DNA of 64,000 nucleotides from assembly GCF_900115245.1 (NCBI RefSeq), contig NZ_FOVT01000010.1:62001-126000 (forward strand), in the 5' to 3' direction. Source of the stretch: Mesorhizobium sp. NFR06 (GTDB lineage Bacteria > Pseudomonadota > Alphaproteobacteria > Rhizobiales > Rhizobiaceae). This document shows positions 55,967 through 64,000 of this stretch, piece by piece. Under the pieces are notes generated by a model. The model was given only the letters and a program-made list of their open reading frames with translations. It was not told the DNA's origin and did not search any database. A program made the translations under genes and the position numbers. Position 1 is the stretch's first letter. Every line of letters begins with the position of its first letter.

Positions 55967-56177
55967 GAAAGGCTCCCTGAAAAAACCGGATTGCCTTTCC
56001 ATCGTCTGCTAATTCTATCGGGTTTGTAGAGTTAAATCCTTCTAACGAAGGCGGCGTTGTTGGAAAGTGTCGCCGGGTACCGGCGGCGGAAGCGCAAAAG
56101 GAAGGTCGCGGGTGGCTGGTAAGGAGCGCGACCCGCGCTCTCCGTCGTCTTTGGCACTTGGCAGAGCCGTCCGCGCA

Positions 56178-56340
56178 GTCGTCATTCTAGGGCGGAGCAA
56201 GGAGCGTAGCGACGCGCGCAGACCCTAGAATCCATGCCGTTATGCTAAGGCGTTGCAACGGTTACAGAATTCTACGCCGTTGCGCCCTGCGGCAGCGGTC
56301 ACGGCATGGATACTCAGGTCAAGCCCGAGTATGACGACGT
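56178..56340. repeat. Family A repeat, complete
   Basis: GTCGTCATTCTAGGGCGGAG ... CCTAGAATCCATGCCGTTAT + GCTAAGGCGTTGCAACGGTT, then GGTCACGGCATGGATACTCA and GAGTATGACGACG as the return arm. Confidence 0.8.
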
Positions 56341-56448
56341 GACGGAGGATTCGGCTAACCGCGCAGGTTGGCGCGGAAGCGGCCGCTCAACCCGCCACCA
56401 CCTTCAGCACAGCGCCAACGTCCGCGATTTACCGAGGCGTGTCCGTCC

Positions 56449-56644
56449 GGTCGTCATTCTAGGGCGGAGCAAGGAGCGAAGCGACGTGCAGACCCTAGAA
56501 TCCATGCCGTGAGATATGAGCGATGCTACGGTGCAGAACGATCCTACCTAGAAGGCGCCGCCATGGCTTCCCCTTCTGAACCGCAGCATTTGTCTCGAAA
56601 GTAACGGCATGGATCCTAGCGTCTGCGCTCCGCTCCGCGGACCT
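56449..56644. repeat. Family A repeat, diverged complete copy
   Basis: GGTCGTCATTCTAGGGCGGA ... GACCCTAGAATCCATGCCGT + GAGATATGAGCGATGC and the return arm GTAACGGCATGGATCCTAGC + GTCTGCGCTCCGCTCC. Confidence 0.75.
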
Positions 56645-56780
56645 CCGCCGAATGAAAAATCCTCCTGTCAGCTCATCTCAGCAAATTCATGCTTCAAAAT
56701 ACAGGCGATTTAGAACTCACGTTTCGTGCCCAGCTCGGTTAGTATAGTAATCTTATCAACATTGGGAGTGAGAGAGAACG

Positions 56781-56861
56781 ATGCGCGACCTTCTGAAGAA
56801 CGCCCCGGCGATCGTTCGTGGCCTGCGGCCGAGGCCGCTCGCGGCGACGGCCGCGCGCTGA
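56781..56861 (+). CDS. Possible short leader ORF upstream of the FAD protein
   Basis: ATG at 56781, preceded by GAGAGAACG, opens 26 codons (MRDLLKNAPAIVRGLRPRPL + AATAAR) and stops 28 bases before the next ATG. It might be a leader or small gene coupled to the FAD protein gene, but such short frames are common by chance in high-GC DNA. Confidence 0.3.
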   Translation: MRDLLKNAPAIVRGLRPRPLAATAAR

Positions 56862-56889
56862 TCGCCCCGTCACGTTTCGGCTCGCAACC

Positions 56890-58230
56890 ATGGTTGGACG
56901 CGGCAACTCCATCATCATTGTCGGCGGCGGAGCCAGCGGCGCCGTGCTGGCGGCGCATCTGTTGAAATCGGCCAATCCTGAACTGCGCGTCACGCTGATC
57001 GAGAAGCGGCCGCATTTCGGCCAGGGGATGGCCTATTCGACGCTGCTTTCGGCGCATGTGCTCAACGTCAACGCCTCCGGCATGAGCGCCTATGCCGACG
57101 ACCCGACGCATTTCGCGCGCTGGGTGCTGGAGCGTGGTCTGGCCAAAGCCGACCAGGGGCCGTTCTACGCGCCGCGCAGCCTCTATGCCCGTTATCTGCA
57201 GGAGCTGCTCGAAGGCCTCGAGCAGCGCGAGCGCGAGACAGGCCGGCTGCGGCTGATCCGCGAGGAGAGCCTGTCGATCGCGCCGACCTCGTCCGGCGTC
57301 GAGGTGGCCTTGGCCAATGGCACCAGCGTCGTCGGCCATCTTGCCGTTTTGGCCACCGGTCACGACGAGCAGCCCGGCGCCTTCCAGGGCCACGCCATTC
57401 GCATGGGATCGGAGGCCGACACCGCGCTCGATCCCGAGGCTTCCGTCCTGCTGCTCGGCACGGGTTTGAGCATGGTCGATGCCTTCCTGTCGCTGCAACA
57501 GCGCGGCCATCGCGGCGCCATCGTCGCGGTGTCGCGGCGCGGGCTGCTGCCGTCGCCGCACCGCAAGGGCAATCCGATCAAGCTCGATGTCGCCGACATC
57601 CCGCTCGGCACCCAGCTTTCCTATTTCGTCGGCTGGTTCCGCAATTTGATCCGCGAGAACCAGAAGGCCGGTGGCGACTGGCGCGACGTCGTCGACGGCC
57701 TGAGACCCTTCAACCAGACGATCTGGCAGAACTGGCCGTCGTCGGCGAAACGCCGCTTCGTCGAGCACACCAAGGCCTGGTGGGACATCCACCGCCACCG
57801 CATGGCGCCGGAGGTCTACCAACGCGTCACCGAAGCGGTTCGCTCAGGCCGCCTTCTCCTCATCGCCGGCAGGGTCGTCGATGTCGCGCCGGACAACGGC
57901 TTCAACGTGAAAATCCAGCCGCGCGGCACCCAGGAGAGCGAAACTCTCGACGTCGCGCGCATCTATGACTGCATGGGCATTGCCCGCGACATCTCGAGGA
58001 CGTCGAACGGCGTCGTGCGCGCTCTGGTCGAGCGCGGGCTGGCGCGGCCGGATCCGCTGCGCCTCGGCCTCGACGTCACCGCCAAATGCGAGCTGATCGC
58101 GGCCGACGGCGCGGTGTCGTCGAAGCTGCTGGCCGTCGGGCCGCTGACGCGCGGCACGTTTTTCGAGATCGACGCCATCCCCGACATCCGCGTCCAATGC
58201 GCGAGACTCGGCAAGCTGTTGCTCGGCTAG
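56890..58230 (+). CDS. FAD/NAD(P)-binding protein
   Basis: A 446-residue protein of the FAD_NAD_binding_9 type. The FAD loop IIIVGGGASGAVLAAHLL (GGGASG from residue 12) is followed by LIEKRPHFGQGMAYSTL and HVLNVNASGMSAYADDP. A second nucleotide motif is SVLLLGTGLSMVDAFLSL. The start at 56890 follows from the position of the first beta strand. Relatives may act in N-hydroxylation or nitrosation-type chemistry or as uncharacterised oxidoreductases; the substrate cannot be inferred. Confidence 0.85.
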   Translation: MVGRGNSIIIVGGGASGAVLAAHLLKSANPELRVTLIEKRPHFGQGMAYSTLLSAHVLNVNASGMSAYADDPTHFARWVLERGLAKADQGPFYAPRSLYARYLQELLEGLEQRERETGRLRLIREESLSIAPTSSGVEVALANGTSVVGHLAVLATGHDEQPGAFQGHAIRMGSEADTALDPEASVLLLGTGLSMVDAFLSLQQRGHRGAIVAVSRRGLLPSPHRKGNPIKLDVADIPLGTQLSYFVGWFRNLIRENQKAGGDWRDVVDGLRPFNQTIWQNWPSSAKRRFVEHTKAWWDIHRHRMAPEVYQRVTEAVRSGRLLLIAGRVVDVAPDNGFNVKIQPRGTQESETLDVARIYDCMGIARDISRTSNGVVRALVERGLARPDPLRLGLDVTAKCELIAADGAVSSKLLAVGPLTRGTFFEIDAIPDIRVQCARLGKLLLG

Positions 58231-58275
58231 AGCAATTCCAGGAAAAGTGTGTAACGGTTTCCGTCCGGAATTGCC
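58227..58275. repeat. REP-like element, family D
   Basis: AGAGCAATTCCAGGAAAAGT + GTGTAACGGTTTCCGTCCGG + AATTGC, an imperfect hairpin between two convergent genes. Confidence 0.7.
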
Positions 58276-58280
58276 GGCCG

Positions 58281-59051
58281 TCAACCGCCCAGCGCCTCAC
58301 AGACCAGTCGCGCAGTCTCGGCGCCTGAAAAATTCTGCTGTCCGGTGATGAGGTTGCCGTCGCGCACGGCAAAGCCGCGCCACAAGCCGGCCTGGATGTA
58401 GTTGGCGCCGACCGCCCTCAGCTCGTCCTCGATCCGCCACGGCATCAGATGCCGGCCGCGTTCGAGCGCGCCCATGTCCCAGGTGGCGCTGTCGGCGAAA
58501 TCCTCCTCGACATTCGCAAAGCCGGTGACTGTCTTGCCGGCGGCAAGCAACGTTCCGTCGGCGCGCCTGGCATAGCGCAGGATCGCCGTGCCGTGGCAGA
58601 GCGCGGCGGCGACCTTGCCGGCGTCGTGGAAGGCGACGAAAGTCCGCTGCAGGTCGGTCGCGCGCTCATAGGTGAACATCGGCGACTGGCCGCCGGCGAC
58701 GACGATGGCGTCGAAGCGGTCGACATCGATCTCGCTCGCCGGCCGCGTGTTGTCGACCAGGGCTCCGAGCTTCGGCTTCGACAAGAAGCCGAGCGAGATC
58801 AGGTCGCTCTGCGAATAGCCGGACGGATCGCGCGGATCGCTCAGCGCGTCGGCCTCGCATTTGCCGCCGTCCGGCGAAAAGATCTCGACCTCGTAGCCGC
58901 GCTCGGTGAAGGCGAACCAGGGATGGGTGAGCTCGCTCCACCAGAAGCCGACCGGCCATCCCGTCGTGGTCGAGACGGCCGGGTTGGCGATGACGATCGC
59001 CACGCTCTTCGGCTTGCCCGCATTGACCGGGTTCGGGTCCCGCACACTCAT
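58281..59051 (-). CDS. DJ-1/PfpI (type 1 glutamine amidotransferase-like) protein, Hsp31 type
   Basis: A 256-residue protein of the DJ-1/PfpI superfamily. The nucleophile elbow is AAALCHGTAILRYA and the family segment GWPVGFWWSELTHPWFAFTERG is present, with EIFSPDGGKCEADALSDP close to Hsp31-like chaperones and glyoxalases. The start at 59051 has AAGGAGG upstream. It is divergent from an HxlR-type regulator, so it is probably induced by electrophiles or quinones through that regulator. Confidence 0.9.
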   Translation of the reverse strand: MSVRDPNPVNAGKPKSVAIVIANPAVSTTTGWPVGFWWSELTHPWFAFTERGYEVEIFSPDGGKCEADALSDPRDPSGYSQSDLISLGFLSKPKLGALVDNTRPASEIDVDRFDAIVVAGGQSPMFTYERATDLQRTFVAFHDAGKVAAALCHGTAILRYARRADGTLLAAGKTVTGFANVEEDFADSATWDMGALERGRHLMPWRIEDELRAVGANYIQAGLWRGFAVRDGNLITGQQNFSGAETARLVCEALGG

Positions 59052-59161
59052 GATGGCTCCTCCTTGATGAAGACTATGCCGGACAGCGCGCCCAGTCGCC
59101 TCGCCACATGTCCAGGTAATTTCCGCTTTCGCCGCGCCAGGTCCTTGCCTAGGATCGCGAG

Positions 59162-59515
59162 ATGACACAACGCGGTAGACTGTATGGCTGCCCGGTCGAG
59201 TTCGCGCTCGACGCTTTGGGCGGCAAGTGGAAGACGGTGATCCTGGCGCGCCTAAAGGAGCAGCCGCTGCGCTATTCCGAACTGCGGCGGCTGATCCCCT
59301 CGCTCTCGGACAAGATGCTGACGCAGCGCCTGGCCGATCTGGTCGAGATCGGCTTCGTCACGCTCGAAAACGCGCCCGACGGCAAGGCGCGCTATGCCGT
59401 GACCGAGCGCGGCCGCGATCTTGCCGCCGCGCTCCAGGCGCTCTACGACTGGGGCTCCTTGCATGGCCGGGCCGAAGGCGTGCGCTTCCGCACCGACATC
59501 GAGGCGGCGGCCTGA
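59162..59515 (+). CDS. HxlR-family transcriptional regulator
   Basis: A 117-residue winged-helix regulator. The HxlR core reads YGCPVEFALDALGGKWKTVILARLKEQPLRYSELRRLIPSLSDKMLTQRLADLVEIGFV. The conserved Cys in YGCPVE (residue 9) is the redox/electrophile-sensing Cys used by HypR- and QorR-like members. It is divergent from the DJ-1/PfpI gene with 110 bases between, suggesting shared control. Confidence 0.92.
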   Translation: MTQRGRLYGCPVEFALDALGGKWKTVILARLKEQPLRYSELRRLIPSLSDKMLTQRLADLVEIGFVTLENAPDGKARYAVTERGRDLAAALQALYDWGSLHGRAEGVRFRTDIEAAA

Positions 59516-59518
59516 CAT

Positions 59519-60166
59519 TCAAGCCGCATTGGCGAGCGCGCCGCAAAAGCCCGCAACATCGGTGACGACCGCTTCGCCGAGGAAGCGCAGCGTCGCCATC
59601 GAGCGGTCGCGTGCTTCCTTGTTGCCGAAGCCGCAGGCGTCCTCGATCACGACGGCGACGAAGCCGTTGTCGGTCGCCTGCCGCGCGGTCGGCTCGATGC
59701 CGATCTCCATGGCGATGCCGGCAAGTGCTACCGCCCGCACGCCGCAATCGCGCAGCGCAAAGCCGAGCGAGGTGGAATCGAAAGCCGACATGGTCAGCTT
59801 GTCGAACACCGCCTCGTCGCCGCGCGGCTCCAGCTCCGGCACGATCCGTGTCGCCTCGGCATCGCGCGGGAACCACGGCTCGACCGCATCGGGGGCGTCG
59901 CGGCGTTGCCAGGCCATGGCGGTGCGCAGCTGCGTTGCGCCCATCCATTTGCGCGGCAGGGAGAGGTGACGCGTGAACGCCACCCGCATGCCTGCCGAGC
60001 GCGCGGCTTCCAGCGCCGTGCCGGTGCGCTCGACGATCGCCGCCGCGCCTTCGACCTGGCGGCAGATGCCGACCTGCATGTCATAGACGACCAGCGCCAT
60101 GCGGCGCGGGTCGCACCATTCGGCGAGGCCGGCCAGGATCTCGATGCCTTCGCGCGACCGGATCAT
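59519..60166 (-). CDS. Isochorismatase-fold hydrolase lacking the catalytic cysteine
   Basis: A 215-residue protein of the cysteine hydrolase / isochorismatase superfamily. The catalytic Asp (ALVVYDMQVGI) and Lys (VFDKLTMSAFDST) are present, but the nucleophile motif, usually VCVxxTARDA, reads LAGIAMEIGIEPTARQATD, with Gly in place of Cys. It may act by an EntB-like mechanism, which needs no Cys, or be a non-catalytic member. The start at 60166 overlaps the stop of the small protein upstream (ATGA), so they are an operon. Confidence 0.85.
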   Translation of the reverse strand: MIRSREGIEILAGLAEWCDPRRMALVVYDMQVGICRQVEGAAAIVERTGTALEAARSAGMRVAFTRHLSLPRKWMGATQLRTAMAWQRRDAPDAVEPWFPRDAEATRIVPELEPRGDEAVFDKLTMSAFDSTSLGFALRDCGVRAVALAGIAMEIGIEPTARQATDNGFVAVVIEDACGFGNKEARDRSMATLRFLGEAVVTDVAGFCGALANAA

Positions 60167-60492
60167 GCCGCCGTCCGATCCCAGGGCTTGGCGATGTCGA
60201 CGCTCGGGTCGAATAGGAATTCGAGCGGCAGCGGCGCGTCGAAGGCGATGAAGTGCCATTCCAGCAGCCCGGCCTTGGACAGCGGGAAATCGTCGGTGTA
60301 GCGCATCGCCTGCTCGACGCTGTCGAGCTCGAAGACGATGATGACGCCGCCGACATCGGCGCGCGCATAGTTCTCGCGCACGATGCCCGCCTTCCACAGC
60401 CGCCAGACATTCGAGACCTCGTCGCGCAGATAAGGCCGCAGGTCGTCGAGCGTGACGCCGGGCTTGAAATTGTCATAGGCAAGAATCTTCAT
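60163..60492 (-). CDS. Small protein with ferredoxin-like (dimeric alpha/beta barrel) character
   Basis: A 109-residue protein (MKILAYDNFKPGVTLDDLRPYL...) with GVIIVFELDSVEQAMRYTDDFPLSKAGLLEWHFIAF, a strand-helix-strand pattern typical of muconolactone isomerase / YCII-like dimeric barrels. No catalytic motif is obvious. It is translationally coupled to the isochorismatase-fold gene downstream, which suggests a shared pathway for a small aromatic or heterocyclic compound. It is divergent from the cystathionine beta-synthase gene. The start has AAGGAGCGG nearby. Confidence 0.8.
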   Translation of the reverse strand: MKILAYDNFKPGVTLDDLRPYLRDEVSNVWRLWKAGIVRENYARADVGGVIIVFELDSVEQAMRYTDDFPLSKAGLLEWHFIAFDAPLPLEFLFDPSVDIAKPWDRTAA

Positions 60493-60709
60493 CGGCCGCT
60501 CCTTGGCAGTTCGTCCCGCGCTGCATTCGGCTAGCATGGCAAAATCGGCGCCGGCAACGAACGAGATGGTGCGTTGAAGTGGATGGAATTCCATTCCCCT
60601 GCTGGCCGCCGGTTTGGCACGATCTATCTTCTTTCGTGCAGCGAAGGGCTGGAAAAGACGGTACGCTGATCCCTCTGTGGGCGGTCGGCCGGTTGTGGAG
60701 CATCTGAAG

Positions 60710-62134
60710 ATGAGCGAGCACAAGAAAGCGTCCGATGCCGGCCTGTCCCGTTTGCGTCCGCCTTACGGCTCGGTGCTCGATCTGATCGGCCAGACGCCGA
60801 TCGTCGAGCTGACCAAATTCGACACCGGCAAATGCCGGCTGTTCATCAAGCTCGAAAGCCAGAACCCCGGCGGCTCGATCAAGGACCGCATCGCGCTGTC
60901 GATGATCGCGGCGGCCGAGAAGGATGGCCGGCTGAAGCCCGGCGGCGCGATCGTCGAGGCCACGGCCGGCAACACCGGCCTCGGCCTCGCCCAGGTCGGC
61001 ATTCCGAAAGGCTACCGCATCATCCTCGTCGTGCCCGACAAGATGTCGCGCGAAAAAATCCAGCATCTGCGGGCGCTGGGCGCCGAGGTGCGCATGACCC
61101 GCTCCGATGTCGGCAAGGGCCATCCCGAATATTATCAGGACATGGCCGAGAAGATCGCTTCCGAATTGCCCGGCGCCTTCTATGCCAACCAGTTCGCCAA
61201 TCCGGCCAACCCGCTGGCGCACGAGACCACCACCGGTCCGGAAATCTTTTCGCAGCTGAATGGCGATGTCGACGCGGTGGTGGTCGGCGTCGGCTCCGGC
61301 GGCACGCTGACCGGCCTCGGCCGCTACTTCGCCAAACACTCGCCCAAGACCGAGATGGTGCTCGCCGATCCGGTCGGCTCGGTGCTGGCGCCGCTGATCA
61401 AGACCGGCAAGATGGAAGAGGCCGGCAGCTGGACCGTGGAAGGCATCGGCGAGGATTTCGTGCCGCCCAATGCCGACCTCTCGCTGGTCAGGAAAGCCTA
61501 TTCCATCCCCGACAAGCAGAGCATGCTGGCGGTGCGCGATCTGCTCTCCCGCGAAGGCATCCTGGCAGGCTCGTCCTCGGGCACGCTTTTGTCGGCGGCA
61601 CTGCGCTATTGCCGGGAGCAGACGGCGCCGAAGCGCGTCGTTACCCTCGTCTGCGACAGCGGCAACAAATATCTTTCGAAAGTATTCGACGATATCTGGC
61701 TGGCCGAGCAGGGCCTTGCCGACCACGAACAGCATGGCGATCTGCGCGACCTGGTCATGCGCTCGCCGCGCACCGGCGACATCGTGACCGTTGGTCCGGA
61801 GGAAACCCTGCTCAACGCCTATGGCCGCATGCGCCGTTCCGACGTCTCGCAGTTGCCGGTGCTGGACGACGGCAAGCTGGTCGGCATCGTCGACGAGAGC
61901 GATATCCTGGCTAAGGTCGACGGCCCCTATGACGGCCGCTGGGACCGCTTCAACGCTCCGGTACGCACCGCCATGACGTCGAACCTGCACACGCTGCAGG
62001 CCAGCCAGACGCTCGATGCGCTGCTGCCGGTCTTCGACCGCAACGAGGTCGCCATCGTCTTCGATGGCGACGAGTTCATCGGCCTGATAACCCGTATCGA
62101 CCTGATCAACCATCTGAGGCGCCGCGCAAAATGA
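60710..62134 (+). CDS. Cystathionine beta-synthase
   Basis: A 474-residue PLP enzyme plus regulatory domain. The PLP Lys is K58 in NPGGSIKDRIALSM; the cofactor-phosphate loop is GSGGTLTGLGRYF, and TAGNTGLGLA binds the substrate carboxylate. The C-terminus (about 345-474) has two CBS domains (PRTGDIVTVGPEETLLNAYGRM...VLDDGKLVGIVDESDILA). It condenses homocysteine and serine. The stop overlaps the next ATG (ATGA), coupling it with the cystathionine lyase for reverse transsulfuration. Confidence 0.93.
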   Translation: MSEHKKASDAGLSRLRPPYGSVLDLIGQTPIVELTKFDTGKCRLFIKLESQNPGGSIKDRIALSMIAAAEKDGRLKPGGAIVEATAGNTGLGLAQVGIPKGYRIILVVPDKMSREKIQHLRALGAEVRMTRSDVGKGHPEYYQDMAEKIASELPGAFYANQFANPANPLAHETTTGPEIFSQLNGDVDAVVVGVGSGGTLTGLGRYFAKHSPKTEMVLADPVGSVLAPLIKTGKMEEAGSWTVEGIGEDFVPPNADLSLVRKAYSIPDKQSMLAVRDLLSREGILAGSSSGTLLSAALRYCREQTAPKRVVTLVCDSGNKYLSKVFDDIWLAEQGLADHEQHGDLRDLVMRSPRTGDIVTVGPEETLLNAYGRMRRSDVSQLPVLDDGKLVGIVDESDILAKVDGPYDGRWDRFNAPVRTAMTSNLHTLQASQTLDALLPVFDRNEVAIVFDGDEFIGLITRIDLINHLRRRAK

Positions 62135-63300
62135 CCACATCCGGCAAGAACCGCCTGGCCTTTTCCACCCGCACCATCCATGGCGGCCAGAGTCACGATC
62201 CGCTGACCGGCGCGGTGATGGTGCCGATCTACGCCACCTCCACCTACGGCCAGCAGTCGCCCGGCGTGCACAAGGGCTTTGAATATGCCCGCAGCCAGAA
62301 CCCGACGCGCTTCGCCTTCGAGCGCGCGGTCGCCGATCTCGAAAGCGGCACGGCCGCCTTCGCCTTCGCCTCCGGCCTGGCGGCGATCGGCACGGTGCTC
62401 GAGCTGTTCGATGCCGGCGCCCATGTCGTGGCCACCGACGACATCTATGGCGGTTCCTTTCGCTTGATGGAGCGGGTGCGCAAGCGCTCGGCGGGCCTGC
62501 AGGTCAGTTTTGCCGACTGCACCGACCTTGCCGCGGTCGAAGCCGCGATCCGCCCCGAGACAAAGCTGCTTTGGGTCGAGTCGCCGACCAATCCGCTGCT
62601 GCGCATCGTCGATCTCGAAGCCCTCGCCGCGCTCGCCAGGCGCAAGGGCCTGATCACCGTCGCCGACAATACTTTTTGCAGCCCCTACATCCAGCGGCCG
62701 CTGGAGCTCGGCATCGACATCGTCGTGCATTCGACGACGAAATATCTCAACGGCCATTCCGACATGGTCGGCGGCGTGGCGGTGGTCGGCGACAACAAGG
62801 ATTTGGCCGACCGGCTGAAATTCCTGCAGAACGCCATCGGCGCCATTTCCGGCCCGTTCGACAGCTTTCTCGCGCTGCGCGGCATCAAGACCCTGGCGCT
62901 CAGGATGGAGCGCCATTCCGCCAACGGCCTGAAGATCGCTGAGTGGCTGGAAGGCCGGAAGGACGTGCGCCGCGTCATCTATCCCGGGCTTGCCAGCCAT
63001 CCGCAGCGCGAGATCGCCAAACGCCAGATGCACGCCTTCGGCGGCATGATCTCGGTCGATCTCGACCGGGATCTTGCGGGGACAAAACGCTTTCTCGAAC
63101 GCACGCAGCTCTTCACGCTGGCCGAAAGCCTCGGCGGCGTCGAAAGCCTGATCGAAAGCCCGGCACTGATGACGCACGGCTCGATCCCGGCGGAAAACCG
63201 CGCGGCGATCGGCATTTCCGATTCGCTGGTGCGGCTGTCCTGTGGGATCGAGGACGGCGACGATCTGATCGCGGATCTGGAGCAGGCGTTGGCCGGCTAA
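62131..63300 (+). CDS. Cystathionine gamma-lyase / synthase family PLP enzyme
   Basis: A 389-residue Cys/Met-metabolism PLP enzyme. The PLP Lys is K204 in VHSTTKYLNGHSDMVGGV. Family segments are RTIHGGQSHDPLTGAVMVPIYATSTY, WVESPTNPLLRIVD and the C-terminal GGVESLIESPALMTH...GISDSLVRLSCGIEDGDDLIADL. Because it is coupled to a cystathionine beta-synthase, gamma-lyase activity (cysteine plus 2-oxobutyrate) is more likely than gamma-synthase, but the family cannot be separated by sequence here. Confidence 0.92.
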   Translation: MTTSGKNRLAFSTRTIHGGQSHDPLTGAVMVPIYATSTYGQQSPGVHKGFEYARSQNPTRFAFERAVADLESGTAAFAFASGLAAIGTVLELFDAGAHVVATDDIYGGSFRLMERVRKRSAGLQVSFADCTDLAAVEAAIRPETKLLWVESPTNPLLRIVDLEALAALARRKGLITVADNTFCSPYIQRPLELGIDIVVHSTTKYLNGHSDMVGGVAVVGDNKDLADRLKFLQNAIGAISGPFDSFLALRGIKTLALRMERHSANGLKIAEWLEGRKDVRRVIYPGLASHPQREIAKRQMHAFGGMISVDLDRDLAGTKRFLERTQLFTLAESLGGVESLIESPALMTHGSIPAENRAAIGISDSLVRLSCGIEDGDDLIADLEQALAG

Positions 63301-63311
63301 ACGGCTTCGCC

Positions 63312-63485
63312 GAGATCCTTCGCGCCCCCTCTGTCCTGCCGGACATCTCCCCCACGAGGGGGGAGATTGGCAGTTTCGGCGCCCGCTCATTCTGCGACGT
63401 TGGCGATTGGCGAAAGCCGGTGCGCTGTCTGATCTCCCCCCTTGTGGGGGAGATGGCCGGCAGGCCAGAGGGGGGCGCTGTCCCG
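63312..63485. repeat. Inverted repeat, family B
   Basis: Left arm TTCGCGCCCCCTCTGTCCTG + CCGGACATCTCCCCCACGAG; right arm ATCTCCCCCCTTGTGGGGGA + GATGGCCGGCAGGCCAGAGG. The arms are near-exact reverse complements with about 70 bases between. Confidence 0.85.
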
Positions 63486-63564
63486 CTGACATCCCGGTAT
63501 GTGTGCCATTGCAGACTGCAGCTTACACTTTACAGTGTGCCGGCTTGCGATCCCCGGAGGCGCC

Positions 63565-64000
63565 ATGCGCGTGATCGTCTTGGGTGGCGGCGTGGTCGGC
63601 GTCACCACGGCCTACCAGCTGCAGAAGGACGGGCACGAGGTGGTCATCCTCGAGCGGCAGCCTGAGGTCGCCGCCGAGACCAGCTGGGGCAATGCCGGCA
63701 TGATCGCGCCCGGACATTCCTTCGTCTGGTCATCACCCAGGGCGCCGTTGATCCTGCTGAAATCGCTGGTGCTGAAGGACCAGGCGCTGCGCTTCAAGCT
63801 CTCGGCCGATCCTAGGCTCTACAGCTGGTCCTGGCTGTTCCTGATGGAATGCACGGCCGAAAAGGCCAGGCGCAACACGCTGCTCAAGCATAGGCTTGCC
63901 GTCTACTCGCAATCGGTGCTGCAGGAGGTCGTCGCCGACGAGGCGATCGAGTATGACCGCAACGATCGCGGCATCCTTTATTTCTATCGCAGCCAGCAGG
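63565..64000 (+). CDS. dadA: D-amino acid dehydrogenase (DadA-like), 5' part
   Basis: The first 145 residues of an FAD-dependent D-amino acid dehydrogenase, cut by the window end. The N-terminal FAD loop is MRVIVLGGGVVGVTTAYQL (GGGVVG) and VILERQPEVAAETSWGNAGMIAPGHSFVWSSPRAPL matches the DadA small-subunit family. GGAGG lies just before the ATG at 63565. It oxidises D-amino acids (often D-alanine) to 2-oxoacids at the membrane. Its relatives also include other DAO-fold oxidases. Confidence 0.88.
   Translation, partial: MRVIVLGGGVVGVTTAYQLQKDGHEVVILERQPEVAAETSWGNAGMIAPGHSFVWSSPRAPLILLKSLVLKDQALRFKLSADPRLYSWSWLFLMECTAEKARRNTLLKHRLAVYSQSVLQEVVADEAIEYDRNDRGILYFYRSQQ

Larger units (their letters stand above)
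55967..56889. other. 920-base region of repeats before the FAD protein gene
   Basis: Holds family A elements at 56178-56340 and 56449-56644. The part next to tauA should contain the tau promoter. A possible 26-codon leader ORF lies at 56781-56861. Nothing else was recognised. Confidence 0.6.

Noticed and set aside
60473..63492. Long minus-strand open frames opposite the cystathionine beta-synthase and lyase genes
   Set aside because: The plus strand encodes two PLP enzymes with intact catalytic Lys residues; the antisense frames have no recognisable domain.

Overview
The window looks like the replication-origin region of an alphaproteobacterial chromosome, most likely Mesorhizobium or a close relative in the Hyphomicrobiales (Rhizobiales). 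The reasons are the high GC content with a strong codon-position bias, the gene order holA / parB-parA-rsmG-mnmG-mnmE / rho-hemJ-hemE // ppsR-maf-aroE-coaE-dnaQ / secB-fxsA-tim44-mltA-smr, and many small palindromic repeats of the kind found in rhizobia. No rRNA, tRNA, CRISPR array, prophage or intact insertion sequence was seen.

Layout. 1-9 kb: accessory genes, comprising an NmrA-like oxidoreductase, a luciferase-like monooxygenase, a duplicated-motif membrane protein with a small partner, an ICMT-like methyltransferase, a COG4705 membrane protein, an ArsR/SRPBCC pair and an OmpR/histidine-kinase pair. 9-16.3 kb: an AraC-regulated CUT1 sugar ABC transporter (binding protein, two permeases, ATPase) followed by a fused Gfo/Idh/MocA-aldo/keto reductase. 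16.6-18.3 kb: an Lrp/AsnC regulator divergent from a saccharopine-dehydrogenase-like enzyme. 18.4-23.7 kb: a complete branched-chain 2-oxoacid dehydrogenase operon (E1 alpha, E1 beta, E2, E3). 24.2-27.2 kb: holA, a broken GIY-YIG gene and a DUF2182/DUF1326 pair, followed by a ghost copy of the holA 3' end.

27.9-43.6 kb is the conserved origin core. Genes left of about 39.1 kb (hemE, hemJ, rho, mnmE, mnmG, rsmG, parA, parB) run leftward. Those right of it (ppsR, maf, aroE, coaE, dnaQ) run rightward. The hemE-ppsR gap holds several DnaA-box-like 9-mers and an AT-rich patch, so it is the best oriC candidate. parS-type palindromes lie in rsmG, around the mnmG-mnmE gap and in hemE, so ParB loading sites sit within 10 kb of the origin. 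43.7-51.8 kb carries secB and envelope genes (Tim44-like, MltA, RlpA-like, transglutaminase-like protease) and a PHB depolymerase.

51.9-56 kb is a taurine cluster (tauD, a small unknown gene, tauC, tauB, tauA) in which tauA is frameshifted. 56.9-64 kb holds an FAD-dependent protein, a DJ-1/PfpI protein divergent from an HxlR regulator, an isochorismatase-fold protein lacking its usual cysteine with a small partner, a cystathionine beta-synthase plus gamma-lyase pair (reverse transsulfuration), and the start of a D-amino acid dehydrogenase gene. Several intergenic gaps are filled by four families of dispersed palindromic repeats, and one such repeat appears to have entered the coding sequence of the E2 linker.
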